Shown here: one piece after another, positions 20,058 through 26,858 of the stretch
Layout: the number at the start of each line of letters is the position of its first letter
Numbering within the stretch: the first letter of the stretch is position 1
Assembly (NCBI RefSeq): GCF_006384255.1
Contig: NZ_VCED01000002.1
Span: forward strand, 186,001-250,000
DNA: 64,000 bases
Origin: Haemophilus seminalis
GTDB taxonomy: Bacteria > Pseudomonadota > Gammaproteobacteria > Enterobacterales > Pasteurellaceae
Direction: 5' to 3'
The notes under the pieces: model-generated
Told to the model about the DNA's origin: nothing
The model's database searches: none
Seen by the model: the letters and a program-made list of their open reading frames with translations, nothing else
Translations under genes and position numbers: made by a program

Positions 20058-20937
20058 TTATCCCCTCAGCTTTTCTGCTAAAAAGTCTAAAAACACACGT
20101 AGGCGAAGGTTGACAGCTTTATCACTGTAATAAACAGCGTTGAAAGGGAGTGTTTCATCGGTGATGTGATTAGATAGTAGGGGAATTAATTTTCCTTCAG
20201 CGATGTCATTGTCTACCAAAAAATCTGATAAGCAAGCGATACCACAACCTGAAAGGAACAATGACCGTAAGATTTCACCGCTGCTGGCGGTAAAGTGCGG
20301 TGAGATTTTATAGGGATTTCCTTGAGCATCTAAAACCGCCCATGTATTTAGAGAACTAGGTTCAGTGAAGCCTAAACATTGATGGTTGGCTAGATCTTTA
20401 GTTGATTGTGGTGTGCCGTGTTTTGCCAAGTATTCTAGATTGGCGACTACGCGGAAGTAGCAATCAAACAGATGACGAGCACGTAACCCAGAATCATTCA
20501 ATTCTCCAGCTCGTAAGGCAATATCGACCTTGCGTTCTATCAGATTGATATAGCCTTCGGAAGAAACTAGCGAAAGCTGGATATGTGGATAGTGTTCGTT
20601 GAATTTCGCTGCCAGTGGCACAAGCAGATGTAACACCATTGGCATAGCAGAATCTACTCATAATACGCCTTGTGGAACTTTGTGCACAGCCAACATTTCG
20701 GCTTCTGCCGCGGCCATTTCTTGTAGAATTTTCTGTACGCGACGAAAATATTGTAAGCCTTCTTCTGTTAGTCTTAGCTGTCTTGTGGTACGGTTGATTA
20801 GGTTCACACCCAATTTTTCTTCTAGCCTTTTCACCACACAACTTACCGCAGAATTTGCCATCGCTAGCTGCTTGGCTGAAACTGCCATTTTCGACTACTT
20901 GTACAAATACCGTTAATTCTTCAGAAGTTGTTTTCAT
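20058..20937 (-). pseudogene. LysR-family regulator, frameshifted and with an internal stop
   Basis: The reading starts [20 protein letters not shown] at 20937. It shifts frame near 20872, continues [20 protein letters not shown], then meets an in-frame TGA (about 20659-20661) in VL*VDSAMPM before resuming to the stop at 20058. At the shift the sequence AGCCAAGCAGCTAGCG fits loss of 8 bases between two CAAGC(G/A)GC direct repeats. All else matches a ~293-residue LysR regulator (wHTH, then the YINLIERKVDIALRAGEL effector domain). It is divergent from mdaB copy 2, so that gene has probably lost its regulator. Confidence 0.9.
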
Positions 20938-20979
20938 TTTATTATTCTTTTTAACGCAAAAGAGTTTTTTTTATTTTTG

Positions 20980-20992
20980 TACTTTTTAAGTA
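20980..20992. promoter_or_regulatory. Candidate LysR operator (T-N11-A) for mdaB copy 2
   Basis: TACTT-TTT-AAGTA, a perfect 13-base palindrome in the LysR-mdaB intergenic region. It differs in sequence from the palindrome before mdaB copy 1, matching the fact that the two LysR genes are different. Confidence 0.5.
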
Positions 20993-21047
20993 TAAAGTAA
21001 AACAGCATAATAAAGTCCTCTTTGGATTATTGTTTTAGGAGCAAAAG

Positions 21048-21626
21048 ATGAATATTTTATTATTAGATGGTGGTAAAAATTTCGGACATTCGCATGGTGA
21101 GTTAAACCACACACTTCACAAAAAAGCGAAAGAAGTTTTGACCGCACTTGGACACAATGTAAAAGAAACTGTGATCGATGCTGGCTATGATGTTGAAGCA
21201 GAAATCGAAAAATTCTTGTGGATGGATGCCGTGATTTGGCAGATGCCAGGCTGGTGGATGCACGAACCTTGGACAGTGAAAAAATACATAGACGAAGTAT
21301 TAACCGCTGGACACGGCAAGCTTTACCACAGTGATGGCCGTCATCGTGTCAATCCGACAGAAGGTTACGGCACAGGTGGCTTGTTGCAAGGCAAAAAACA
21401 CATGCTTTCGCTTACTTGGAATGCGCCGATTGAAGCGTTCACCCGTGAAGGCGATTTCTTCGAAGGCAAAGGCGTAGATGCTGTGTACATGCCTTTCCAC
21501 AAACTTAACGAGTTCATCGGCTTAACCCGTCTGCCAACATTCTTATGTAACGATGTGATTAAAAATCCACAAGTAGAACAATACTTAGCAGACTACCAAG
21601 CACATTTGGAAAAAGTGTTCGGATAA
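21048..21626 (+). CDS. mdaB: MdaB-type NAD(P)H:quinone reductase, copy 2
   Basis: 192 residues, same fold and motifs as copy 1 at 17758. Differences include MPGWWMHEP for MPVWWMHEP next to the flavin, and TAGHGKL for IAGHGKL. A TAGGAGC ribosome site and a proper terminator (21646-21673) make it look like the native member of the pair. The divergent LysR gene is broken. The coding DNA is nearly identical between the copies whereas the flanks are not, which suggests duplication or gene conversion, the internal uptake signal making the gene a good transformation substrate. Confidence 0.93.
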   Translation: MNILLLDGGKNFGHSHGELNHTLHKKAKEVLTALGHNVKETVIDAGYDVEAEIEKFLWMDAVIWQMPGWWMHEPWTVKKYIDEVLTAGHGKLYHSDGRHRVNPTEGYGTGGLLQGKKHMLSLTWNAPIEAFTREGDFFEGKGVDAVYMPFHKLNEFIGLTRLPTFLCNDVIKNPQVEQYLADYQAHLEKVFG

Positions 21627-21645
21627 TTACAAAATATTAGTTTAG

Positions 21646-21673
21646 AAGGTGAGCATTTTAGCTCACCTTTTTT
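21646..21673 (+). terminator. Rho-independent terminator of mdaB copy 2
   Basis: AAGGTGAGC-atttta-GCTCACCTTTTTT, a perfect 9-base stem with a T run, 20 bases after the stop codon. Confidence 0.92.
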
Positions 21674-21738
21674 ATTTTTATCTAATCAAATTTCCTAACG
21701 GGGAGAGGGAAGAGGAATAGACTGGCTTTATATCAAAC

Positions 21739-22096
21739 AAGCGGTCTAATTTTGAATTTGTAAAAACATCTAAAAATCTGACCGCACTTTAAAATAAAAA
21801 GATTTAAATATCCTCAATTTGAAACTGCTTACGCCAGCGATTCGGTGAAATTTTATGTTTCTTCAAGAAGTGCTGACGCAAGGCGGTATCACTATGAAAT
21901 CCACTTTGTTCTGCAATGTCAGTAATAGATAAATCTGTGCTTTCCAAAAGCTCTCTTGCTCGCTGTAGCCTTGCTTCAATTAACCATTGATTTAATGACA
22001 TTCCGGTTGCTTTGCGAAAATGTCGGGTGAAAGTGCTACGGCTCATTGACAAACGTTCTGCAAGACTATCAGTCGAATGAAGTGCGGTCAGATTTT
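21739..22096. repeat. Segmental duplication, parent copy (partner 19646-20008)
   Basis: Contains the terminator hairpin AAGCGGTCTAATTTT...AAAATCTGACCGCACTTT (about 21739-21791) and the 3' third of the AraC/GlxA gene. Near identical to 19646-20008. Confidence 0.85.
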
Positions 22097-22757
22097 CATT
22101 TAAATAAGCAAGCAACGCATTGATATTATGATTAGGTGTGGAACGAGAAATAGGTCGTTCGATAAATTGTGCTTGTCCGCCTTCACGATGAGGGGGGATA
22201 ACCAGTATTCGGGCAATATGATTGGCAATTTTTACACCATATAATTTACGGACAATGGAAAGGCAACAATCCATGGAAGCTGCCGTTCCTGCTGAGGTAA
22301 TCAGTCGATCTTGTTCTAAATAAATAGGATTTAAATCCCATTTCACCTGCGGAAAGCGACTAGTAAAATCACTATCTCCTAGCCAATGTGTGGTTGCTTT
22401 TTTGCCGTTAAGTAGGCCACTGCACGCTAACACATAGGCGCCATAGCATAAACCCACTACTGTCGCACCACGTTGATACGCTTGCCGTAATGCTGTTAAT
22501 AAAGCCTCACTCGGCATTACTTGAGTATCATGCCATCCAGTCATCACAACAATATCGGCATTATCCAACCATTCTAAACCTCCATCTAAATGTATGTGAA
22601 ATAGCGAGTTTGTCAGGTTGTCCGAATCGCTAACGATTTTACACTCAAATAACGGCTTGCCGTTTAAATCTGACATAGAAAAAACGGAATATGCCATCGC
22701 AAAATGAATGGGCATCATTTGTTCATACACAATCAAAGCAACTGTGGGTTTATTCAT
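21804..22757 (-). CDS. GlxA-type AraC regulator (DJ-1/PfpI domain plus AraC helix-turn-helix)
   Basis: 317 residues from MNKPTVALIVYEQM; the frame extends 11 codons upstream, but GGAGAAATAAA just before the ATG at 22757 decides the start. Residues 1-190 form a DJ-1/PfpI-like domain with the nucleophile-elbow sequence VVGLCYGAYVLACSG (Cys near 109). Residues 215-317 carry two AraC HTH units. Such regulators often sense small metabolites or thiol-reactive compounds. It is divergent from the exported metallo-hydrolase at 22900, its likely target. A C-terminal copy lies at 19716. Confidence 0.92.
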   Translation of the reverse strand: MNKPTVALIVYEQMMPIHFAMAYSVFSMSDLNGKPLFECKIVSDSDNLTNSLFHIHLDGGLEWLDNADIVVMTGWHDTQVMPSEALLTALRQAYQRGATVVGLCYGAYVLACSGLLNGKKATTHWLGDSDFTSRFPQVKWDLNPIYLEQDRLITSAGTAASMDCCLSIVRKLYGVKIANHIARILVIPPHREGGQAQFIERPISRSTPNHNINALLAYLNENLTALHSTDSLAERLSMSRSTFTRHFRKATGMSLNQWLIEARLQRARELLESTDLSITDIAEQSGFHSDTALRQHFLKKHKISPNRWRKQFQIEDI

Positions 22758-22899
22758 TTTATTTCTCCTACTTTGATATGAGCATAGCACAAAATGACCC
22801 GATTATTGCGTTTATTGATTTTTTATCTATTTTTGCGCAATTTTGTTCTCACTATAATATGTTTATTCATTCAATAACGTATATAGAAAAGGAAAAACA

Positions 22900-23772
22900 A
22901 TGAACTTAAAAACCTTAATTAGCGCTACAGCATTGGCTATTAGCGCAAATACTTTCGCTGTAGATCTTGCCTCTAAAAACACTGATAGCTACCAACATAT
23001 CCGCAATGCCACTGGTCGCCTGAACTACGCAGGGAAAACTTTTTTAATTGATCCTATGCTTGCTGAAAAAGGACGTTATGCAGGCTTTGAAGGAACATTA
23101 AATAGCCATTTGCGTAATCCACTTGTGGAATTGCCGATGAAAGCAGAAGATACTTTCAAAGATGTCGATGCCATTATTTTGACTCATACACATGAAGATC
23201 ATTGGGATGAGGTCGCACAAAAAATTTTACCTAAATCCATCAAAATTTTTGTGCAACATGAACGGGATGGCGACTTACTCAAAGCGCAAGGTTTTACTAA
23301 TATAACCAGTTTATCGCTAGAAAAACCGGTGGAGTTCGAAGGTATTATTTTAAATAAAACCGGCGGTTCTCACGGCACAACGGAAATGTACGCTGTACCA
23401 CAATTAGCTGAGATTTTAGATGAGGCGATGGGCGTAACATTCCAAGCGAAAGGTCATCCAACGGTTTACTTGGTTGGTGACACAATTTGGACTGCCGAAG
23501 TAAACAAAGCCATTAATCGTTATAAACCAGATGTAATGATTATGAACACAGGTGATGCGCGTACCTTAGCTTTTCCGAATGACGGCATTATTATGGGGTT
23601 ACAAGATGTTGCTCATGCTCGCCAAATGCTACCGAATACAAAACTTATCACGGTGCACATGGATGCGGTAAACCATATGTCTGTGTACCGTAAGGATTTA
23701 CGCCAATTTGTCCAAGCAAACAAGCTTGAAAATATAGCAATTCCAGAAGATGGTGAAACAGTGAAGTTTTAA
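22900..23772 (+). CDS. Exported metallo-beta-lactamase-fold hydrolase (UlaG-like)
   Basis: 290 residues. A signal peptide (KTLISATALAISANTFA, cleaved near residue 20) is followed by a beta-lactamase-like fold. The metal motif HTHEDHWDE lies near residues 97-105, with GGSHGTTEMYAVP, VYLVGDTIW and HMDAVNHM supplying the later ligands. It resembles the L-ascorbate-6-phosphate lactonase-like group, but a periplasmic place argues for another, unknown substrate. Divergent from the GlxA-type regulator; TATAAT at 22853-22858 is a good -10 box. Ends in a composite uptake-signal terminator. Confidence 0.88.
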   Translation: MNLKTLISATALAISANTFAVDLASKNTDSYQHIRNATGRLNYAGKTFLIDPMLAEKGRYAGFEGTLNSHLRNPLVELPMKAEDTFKDVDAIILTHTHEDHWDEVAQKILPKSIKIFVQHERDGDLLKAQGFTNITSLSLEKPVEFEGIILNKTGGSHGTTEMYAVPQLAEILDEAMGVTFQAKGHPTVYLVGDTIWTAEVNKAINRYKPDVMIMNTGDARTLAFPNDGIIMGLQDVAHARQMLPNTKLITVHMDAVNHMSVYRKDLRQFVQANKLENIAIPEDGETVKF

Positions 23773-23776
23773 AAAT

Positions 23777-23875
23777 AAGCGGTCAAGTTTTGATGGAGAT
23801 TTGCAAAACACCTAAAAATTTGACCGCACTTTGTTATAAAAAAGCCGTCTGAAATTTCAGATGGCTTTTATTTCG
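23777..23875. repeat. Composite uptake-signal terminator (copy 3, best preserved)
   Basis: AAGCGGTCAAGTTTTG pairs with AAAATTTGACCGCACTTTG (Haemophilus type, about 23778-23834). It is followed by AAAAAGCCGTCTGAAATTTCAGATGGCTTTT (about 23840-23871), whose left arm is an exact Neisseria uptake core (23844-23853) and whose right arm is its complement with one change (a G-U pair). Between the arms of the first part lies TTTGCAAAACACCTAAAAA, shared with the other copies. It acts as a bidirectional terminator between the hydrolase and ohr. Confidence 0.75.
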
Positions 23876-23900
23876 AAATTAATTATTATGCTAATTTTTA

Positions 23901-24331
23901 TTACAAATCAAACGATTGAATAACATTCACATGTAAGCGTACATCGACATTGCCACGAGTAGCGTTAGAGTAAGGGCAAACTTCATGAGCACGAGTAATC
24001 AATTTGCGCGCCTCATCTTCAGTCAAACCTGCTACGGTAATCGTGATATCTAAATCTAAGCCAAATGCACCATCGGCTTTTTGACCGATACCTACACCGA
24101 CAGTAGTGGAAGATTTCGTCGGTTTCAAGCCGAGTGTCGGTGCTACATGGTTCATCGCGCTATCAAAGCAGGCGCGTAACCCATAGCGAAAAGCTGCTCG
24201 GGGTTTGTACCGTGCTTACCGCTTTCGTTTTGGAATGAAACCAAATCAAAGCCAATTGAACCGTCGTCTACTTGGGTACGACCATCACGTCCGCCGGTTG
24301 CTGTTGCTGATGTTTTGTAGAAAATTTTCAT
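23901..24331 (-). pseudogene. ohr: Organic hydroperoxide resistance protein (Ohr/OsmC), frameshifted
   Basis: From the ATG at 24329-24331 it reads MKIFYKTSATATGGRDGRT ... PEQLFAMGYA. One base is missing near 24173 (GGTTACGCGCCTGC where GGTTACGCGGCCTGC is expected), exactly before the first catalytic Cys (ACFDSA). The other frame continues MNHVAPTLGLKPTK to the second Cys (EVCPYSNATRGN) and stops at 23901. Ohr reduces organic peroxides with these two cysteines. A normal length of 143 residues is restored by the missing base. The 5' part is repeated at 26415-26518. Probably inactive unless frameshifting occurs. Confidence 0.88.
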
Positions 24332-24670
24332 AATGTTTTCCTCATTTAATGTTAGTTAATATGTTTTGGCGTACCGCCGTTGAAAGTGAGTTTATTATAT
24401 TGAACGGCAATATGAAGTGTTATATGATTTATCCAAATTACTTGCCTATTCCTACAAAATTATGTTCTCAAATGAAACGATAGAACGCTTATTAAAAGTT
24501 ATTCCACATAACGAATTCTATTCATCACCGATTAAAGGCTTATTTCTTCGCCATTCAGATCAACCATTTTGTTACGAAGGTATTATTCAAGAGCCGAGCA
24601 TTTGCATCGTGTTAAGCGGAGAACGTGAAGTGCAGCTAGGCGAACAATGCTACCGATTTGATAATCAACA
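24228..24670. repeat. Direct repeat flanking inserted DNA, left copy (partner 26415-26858)
   Basis: Covers the 5' end of ohr, the divergent promoter region and the first ~70 codons of an AraC gene; matches 26415-26858 with scattered differences. It brackets about 1.7 kb of foreign DNA (24671-26414). Confidence 0.85.
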
Positions 24671-24713
24671 TTCGGGCCGAGCGGCTGTGGCAAGACGACG
24701 GTTTTGCGTTTGA
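24462..24713 (+). pseudogene. AraC-family regulator, N-terminal fragment
   Basis: MFSNETIERLLKVIPHN through REVQLGEQCYRFDNQH matches the start of the intact regulator at 26650. At 24671 the sequence switches to an ABC ATPase Walker A region in another frame and the AraC frame ends at a stop at 24711-24713. The cupin-like N-domain is incomplete and the DNA-binding domain is absent. Confidence 0.9.
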
Positions 24714-25267
24714 TTGCGGGCTTGGAAACGCCGAAATCGGGCACGATACGCAATACTTTCCGCAAAACGGGTTTTCTGTTTCAGGAAAACCGCCTGCCGG
24801 AAAACTTGACCACGATGCAGAATATCGCTATTTTTATGGACAAACCCGATGAAGGCGAAATCATCGCGCTGGCGGCGAAAGTCGGGCTGACTGCGGGCGA
24901 TTTGAACAAATATCCGACCGAATTGTCCGGCGGCATGGCGAAACGGGTAGCATTTTTGCGCCTGCTGCTGTGCGGCTGCGACCTTGCCTTGCTGGACGAG
25001 CCGTTCGTCGGTTTGGACCGCGATTTGCGCGATATTTTGGTCGCCATGCTGGTGGAAAAAATCGAGCGGCAGGGCATGGCGTGTATGCTGGTAACGCACG
25101 ACCGCTTCGAAGCCGCATGCCTGAGCCATGAAATAATGCTGCTTTCCACTAAGGGCATGAACGTGCAAAACGTGATTACCCTGCCTACGCCGCTGTCCGA
25201 ACGCGATTCGGCTTTTGAAGAAGCCGTGGTGGCAAGAGAGTTTCAGGGGATTCATTATTATGAGTGA
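24674..25267 (+). pseudogene. ABC transporter ATPase, truncated at the N-terminus
   Basis: The frame opens exactly at the Walker A motif GPSGCGKTT (24674) and continues in frame for 197 codons: Q-loop LFQENRLPEN, signature LSGGMAKR, Walker B LALLDEPFVGLD, and switch His in LVTHDRFEA. About 35 N-terminal residues, including the A-loop aromatic, are lost at the junction with the AraC fragment. It is strikingly GC-rich with Neisseria-like codon use (CTG, GCG, GGC). Family: importer ATPases of the nitrate/sulphonate/thiamine-precursor class; substrate unknown. It has no start codon or partner permease, so it is probably not functional. Confidence 0.9.
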
Positions 25268-25303
25268 TAGGAATTTAAATTTCTGACAAACCTTGCGGTT
25301 CGT

Positions 25304-25460
25304 TGCCCTCTCCCTACCCCTCTCCCACGGGGAAAGGGGATCAGGTTTCTCAAAATCAGAGAACCGTAGAATTGGGAATCAGATGTCAGGTAAACCTGAA
25401 AATGTTCAGGCTCGACAGCCCAATTCCCTCTCCCCGTGGGAGAGGGCTAGGGAGAGGGTA
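25304..25460. repeat. Fold-back repeat element with 30-base terminal inverted repeats
   Basis: The left arm TGCCCTCTCCCTACCCCTCTC... (25304-25333) and right arm ...GAGAGGGCTAGGGAGAGGGTA (25431-25460) are inverted repeats with about two mismatches in 30. An inner pair AATTGGG (25370-25376) and CCCAATT (25419-25425) and the palindrome TCAGGTAAACCTGA (25386-25399) would extend a long hairpin. It has no coding capacity and looks like a non-autonomous, MITE- or REP-like element. It accounts for most of the 309 bases between the ABC fragment and cadD. Confidence 0.8.
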
Positions 25461-25501
25461 AGCAAGCCGCAGGCTTGCCTCTTTAGCGAAAGATACGAAT
25501 C

Positions 25502-25568
25502 TGTTATCCGAACGCGATTCGGTTTTTGAAAAAGCCGTGGTGCCAAGGGGGCAGGGGATTCATTATGA
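25502..25568 (+). repeat. Second copy of the ABC ATPase 3' end
   Basis: TCCGAACGCGATTCGG, then GAAAAAGCCGTGGTG and GGGGATTCATTATGAG repeat 25196-25263 with several changes. The fold-back element lies between the two copies, and cadD starts immediately after this one. Confidence 0.85.
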
Positions 25569-25576
25569 GGTGCTTT

Positions 25577-26191
25577 ATGTTTTCGACTGTGATTACTGCT
25601 GCTGTTTTATATATTGCTACAGCAGTAGATTTGTTGGTAATACTATTAATATTTTTTGCTAGAGCAAATACTAGAAAAGAATATCGAGATATTTATATCG
25701 GACAATATTTAGGTTCTGTAATTTTAATATTAGTTAGTTTATTTCTAGCTTTTGTTTTGAATTATGTTCCGGAAAAATGGGTGTTGGGTTTATTAGGTTT
25801 AATACCGATTTACTTAGGTATTAAAGTTGCTATTTACGACGATTGTGAGGGCGAAAAAAGAGCTAAAAAAGAATTGGATGAAAAAGGGTTGTCAAAATTA
25901 GTCGGTATTGTTGCTTTGGTTACAGTTGCTAGTTGTGGTGCAGATAATATTGGACTTTTTGTTCCTTACTTTGTGACTTTAAATCTTGTCGACTTATTAG
26001 TTACTCTTCTTGTATTTTTAATATTGATTTTTGTTTTAGTATATACAGCACAAAGATTGGCTAATATTTCAGGTGTTGGTGAAATTGTAGAGAAGTTTAG
26101 TCGTTGGATAATGGCTGTTATTTATATTGGTTTAGGGTTATTTATTATTATTGAAAATAATACAATTCAAACAATAATATCAATAATATGA
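25577..26191 (+). CDS. cadD: CadD-family cadmium resistance transporter
   Basis: 204 residues from the ATG at 25577 (MFSTVITAAVLYIATAVD), chosen because GAGGTGC lies 6-11 bases upstream; in-frame starts further up fall inside the duplicated ABC fragment. Five or six membrane segments can be seen (about 2-25, 36-58, 62-78, 101-122, 126-150, 170-195). The conserved VASCGADNIGLFVPYF segment between helices carries the Cys/Asp thought to handle Cd2+. CadD proteins export or sequester cadmium. The gene is clearly more AT-rich than the ABC fragment before it, so the cassette itself is a mosaic. An intact, probably expressed cargo gene. Confidence 0.9.
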   Translation: MFSTVITAAVLYIATAVDLLVILLIFFARANTRKEYRDIYIGQYLGSVILILVSLFLAFVLNYVPEKWVLGLLGLIPIYLGIKVAIYDDCEGEKRAKKELDEKGLSKLVGIVALVTVASCGADNIGLFVPYFVTLNLVDLLVTLLVFLILIFVLVYTAQRLANISGVGEIVEKFSRWIMAVIYIGLGLFIIIENNTIQTIISII

Positions 26192-26311
26192 ATGATACGG
26201 GCATTTGAGTATCTGACAAACCTTCGGCTTGCTTCTTCAATACAAGATACAACCCTGTCCGCCCAATAAATCCATATCTGAAAGCATCTTCATGCAGAAT
26301 TAAGCCAAACC

Positions 26312-26425
26312 ATGAATAAGTTTTTCACCCACCCCATGCGGCCGTTTTTCGTCGGTGCGGCGGTGCTTGCCATACTCGGCGCGTTGGTGTTTTTCATCAG
26401 CTCCGGTGCCGTCATTTTGAAATGA
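26312..26425 (+). pseudogene. NnrS protein, N-terminal 37-codon fragment
   Basis: MNKFFTHPMRPFFVGAAVLAI followed by LGALVFFISSGAVILK and a stop is the typical start of the multi-helix haem/copper protein NnrS, linked to nitric oxide metabolism in Neisseria and others. After the first membrane helix the sequence switches to an ohr fragment at about 26415-26420 with TTTTG microhomology at the join. The 120 bases before it (26192-26311) hold no gene; they contain TCTGACAAACCTT (about 26212), also present at 25282. Confidence 0.75.
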
Positions 26426-26518
26426 AACCAAATCAAAGCCGATTGAACCGTCGTCCACTTGGGTACGACCATCACGTCCGCCGGTTGCTGTTGCTGAAGT
26501 TTTGTAGAAAATTTTCAT
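26415..26518 (-). pseudogene. Ohr N-terminal fragment (second copy)
   Basis: From the ATG at 26516-26518: MKIFYKTSATATGGRDGRTQ then VDDGSIGFDLVSFQ, identical in protein to the start of the ohr pseudogene at 24331; it ends where the NnrS fragment begins. Both catalytic cysteines are missing. Confidence 0.9.
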
Positions 26519-26858
26519 AATGTTTTCCTCAGTTTAATATTGGTTAATATGTTTTGGCGTACCGCCGTTGAAAGTGAGTTCATTATATTGAACGGCAATA
26601 TGAAGTGTTATATGATTTATCCAAATTACTTGCCTATTTCTACAAGATTATGTTTTCAACTGAAACGATAGAACGCTTATTAAAAGTTATTCCACATAAC
26701 GAAACCTATTCATCTCCAATTAAAGGCTTGGTGATTCGCCATGCCGATCAGCCGTTTTGCTATGAAGGTATTATTCAAGAACCAAGCATTTGCATCGTGT
26801 TAAGTGGCGAACGTGAAATACAACTAGGTGAACAATGCTATCGATTTGACAATCAACA
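26415..26858. repeat. Direct repeat flanking inserted DNA, right copy (partner 24228-24670)
   Basis: Same ohr 5' end, intergenic region and AraC 5' part as 24228-24670, one base longer. The AraC gene continues intact beyond it, so recombination between the two copies would remove 24671-26858 and leave ohr next to a whole AraC gene. Confidence 0.85.

Noticed and set aside
24417-24713. Short AraC frame as a functional truncated regulator
   Set aside because: It ends in unrelated residues after the junction, lacks a DNA-binding domain, and a complete copy is present at 26650.
24665-25255. 196-codon minus-strand open frame across the ABC fragment
   Set aside because: The plus frame contains all ABC ATPase motifs; high GC content keeps the antisense frame open by chance.
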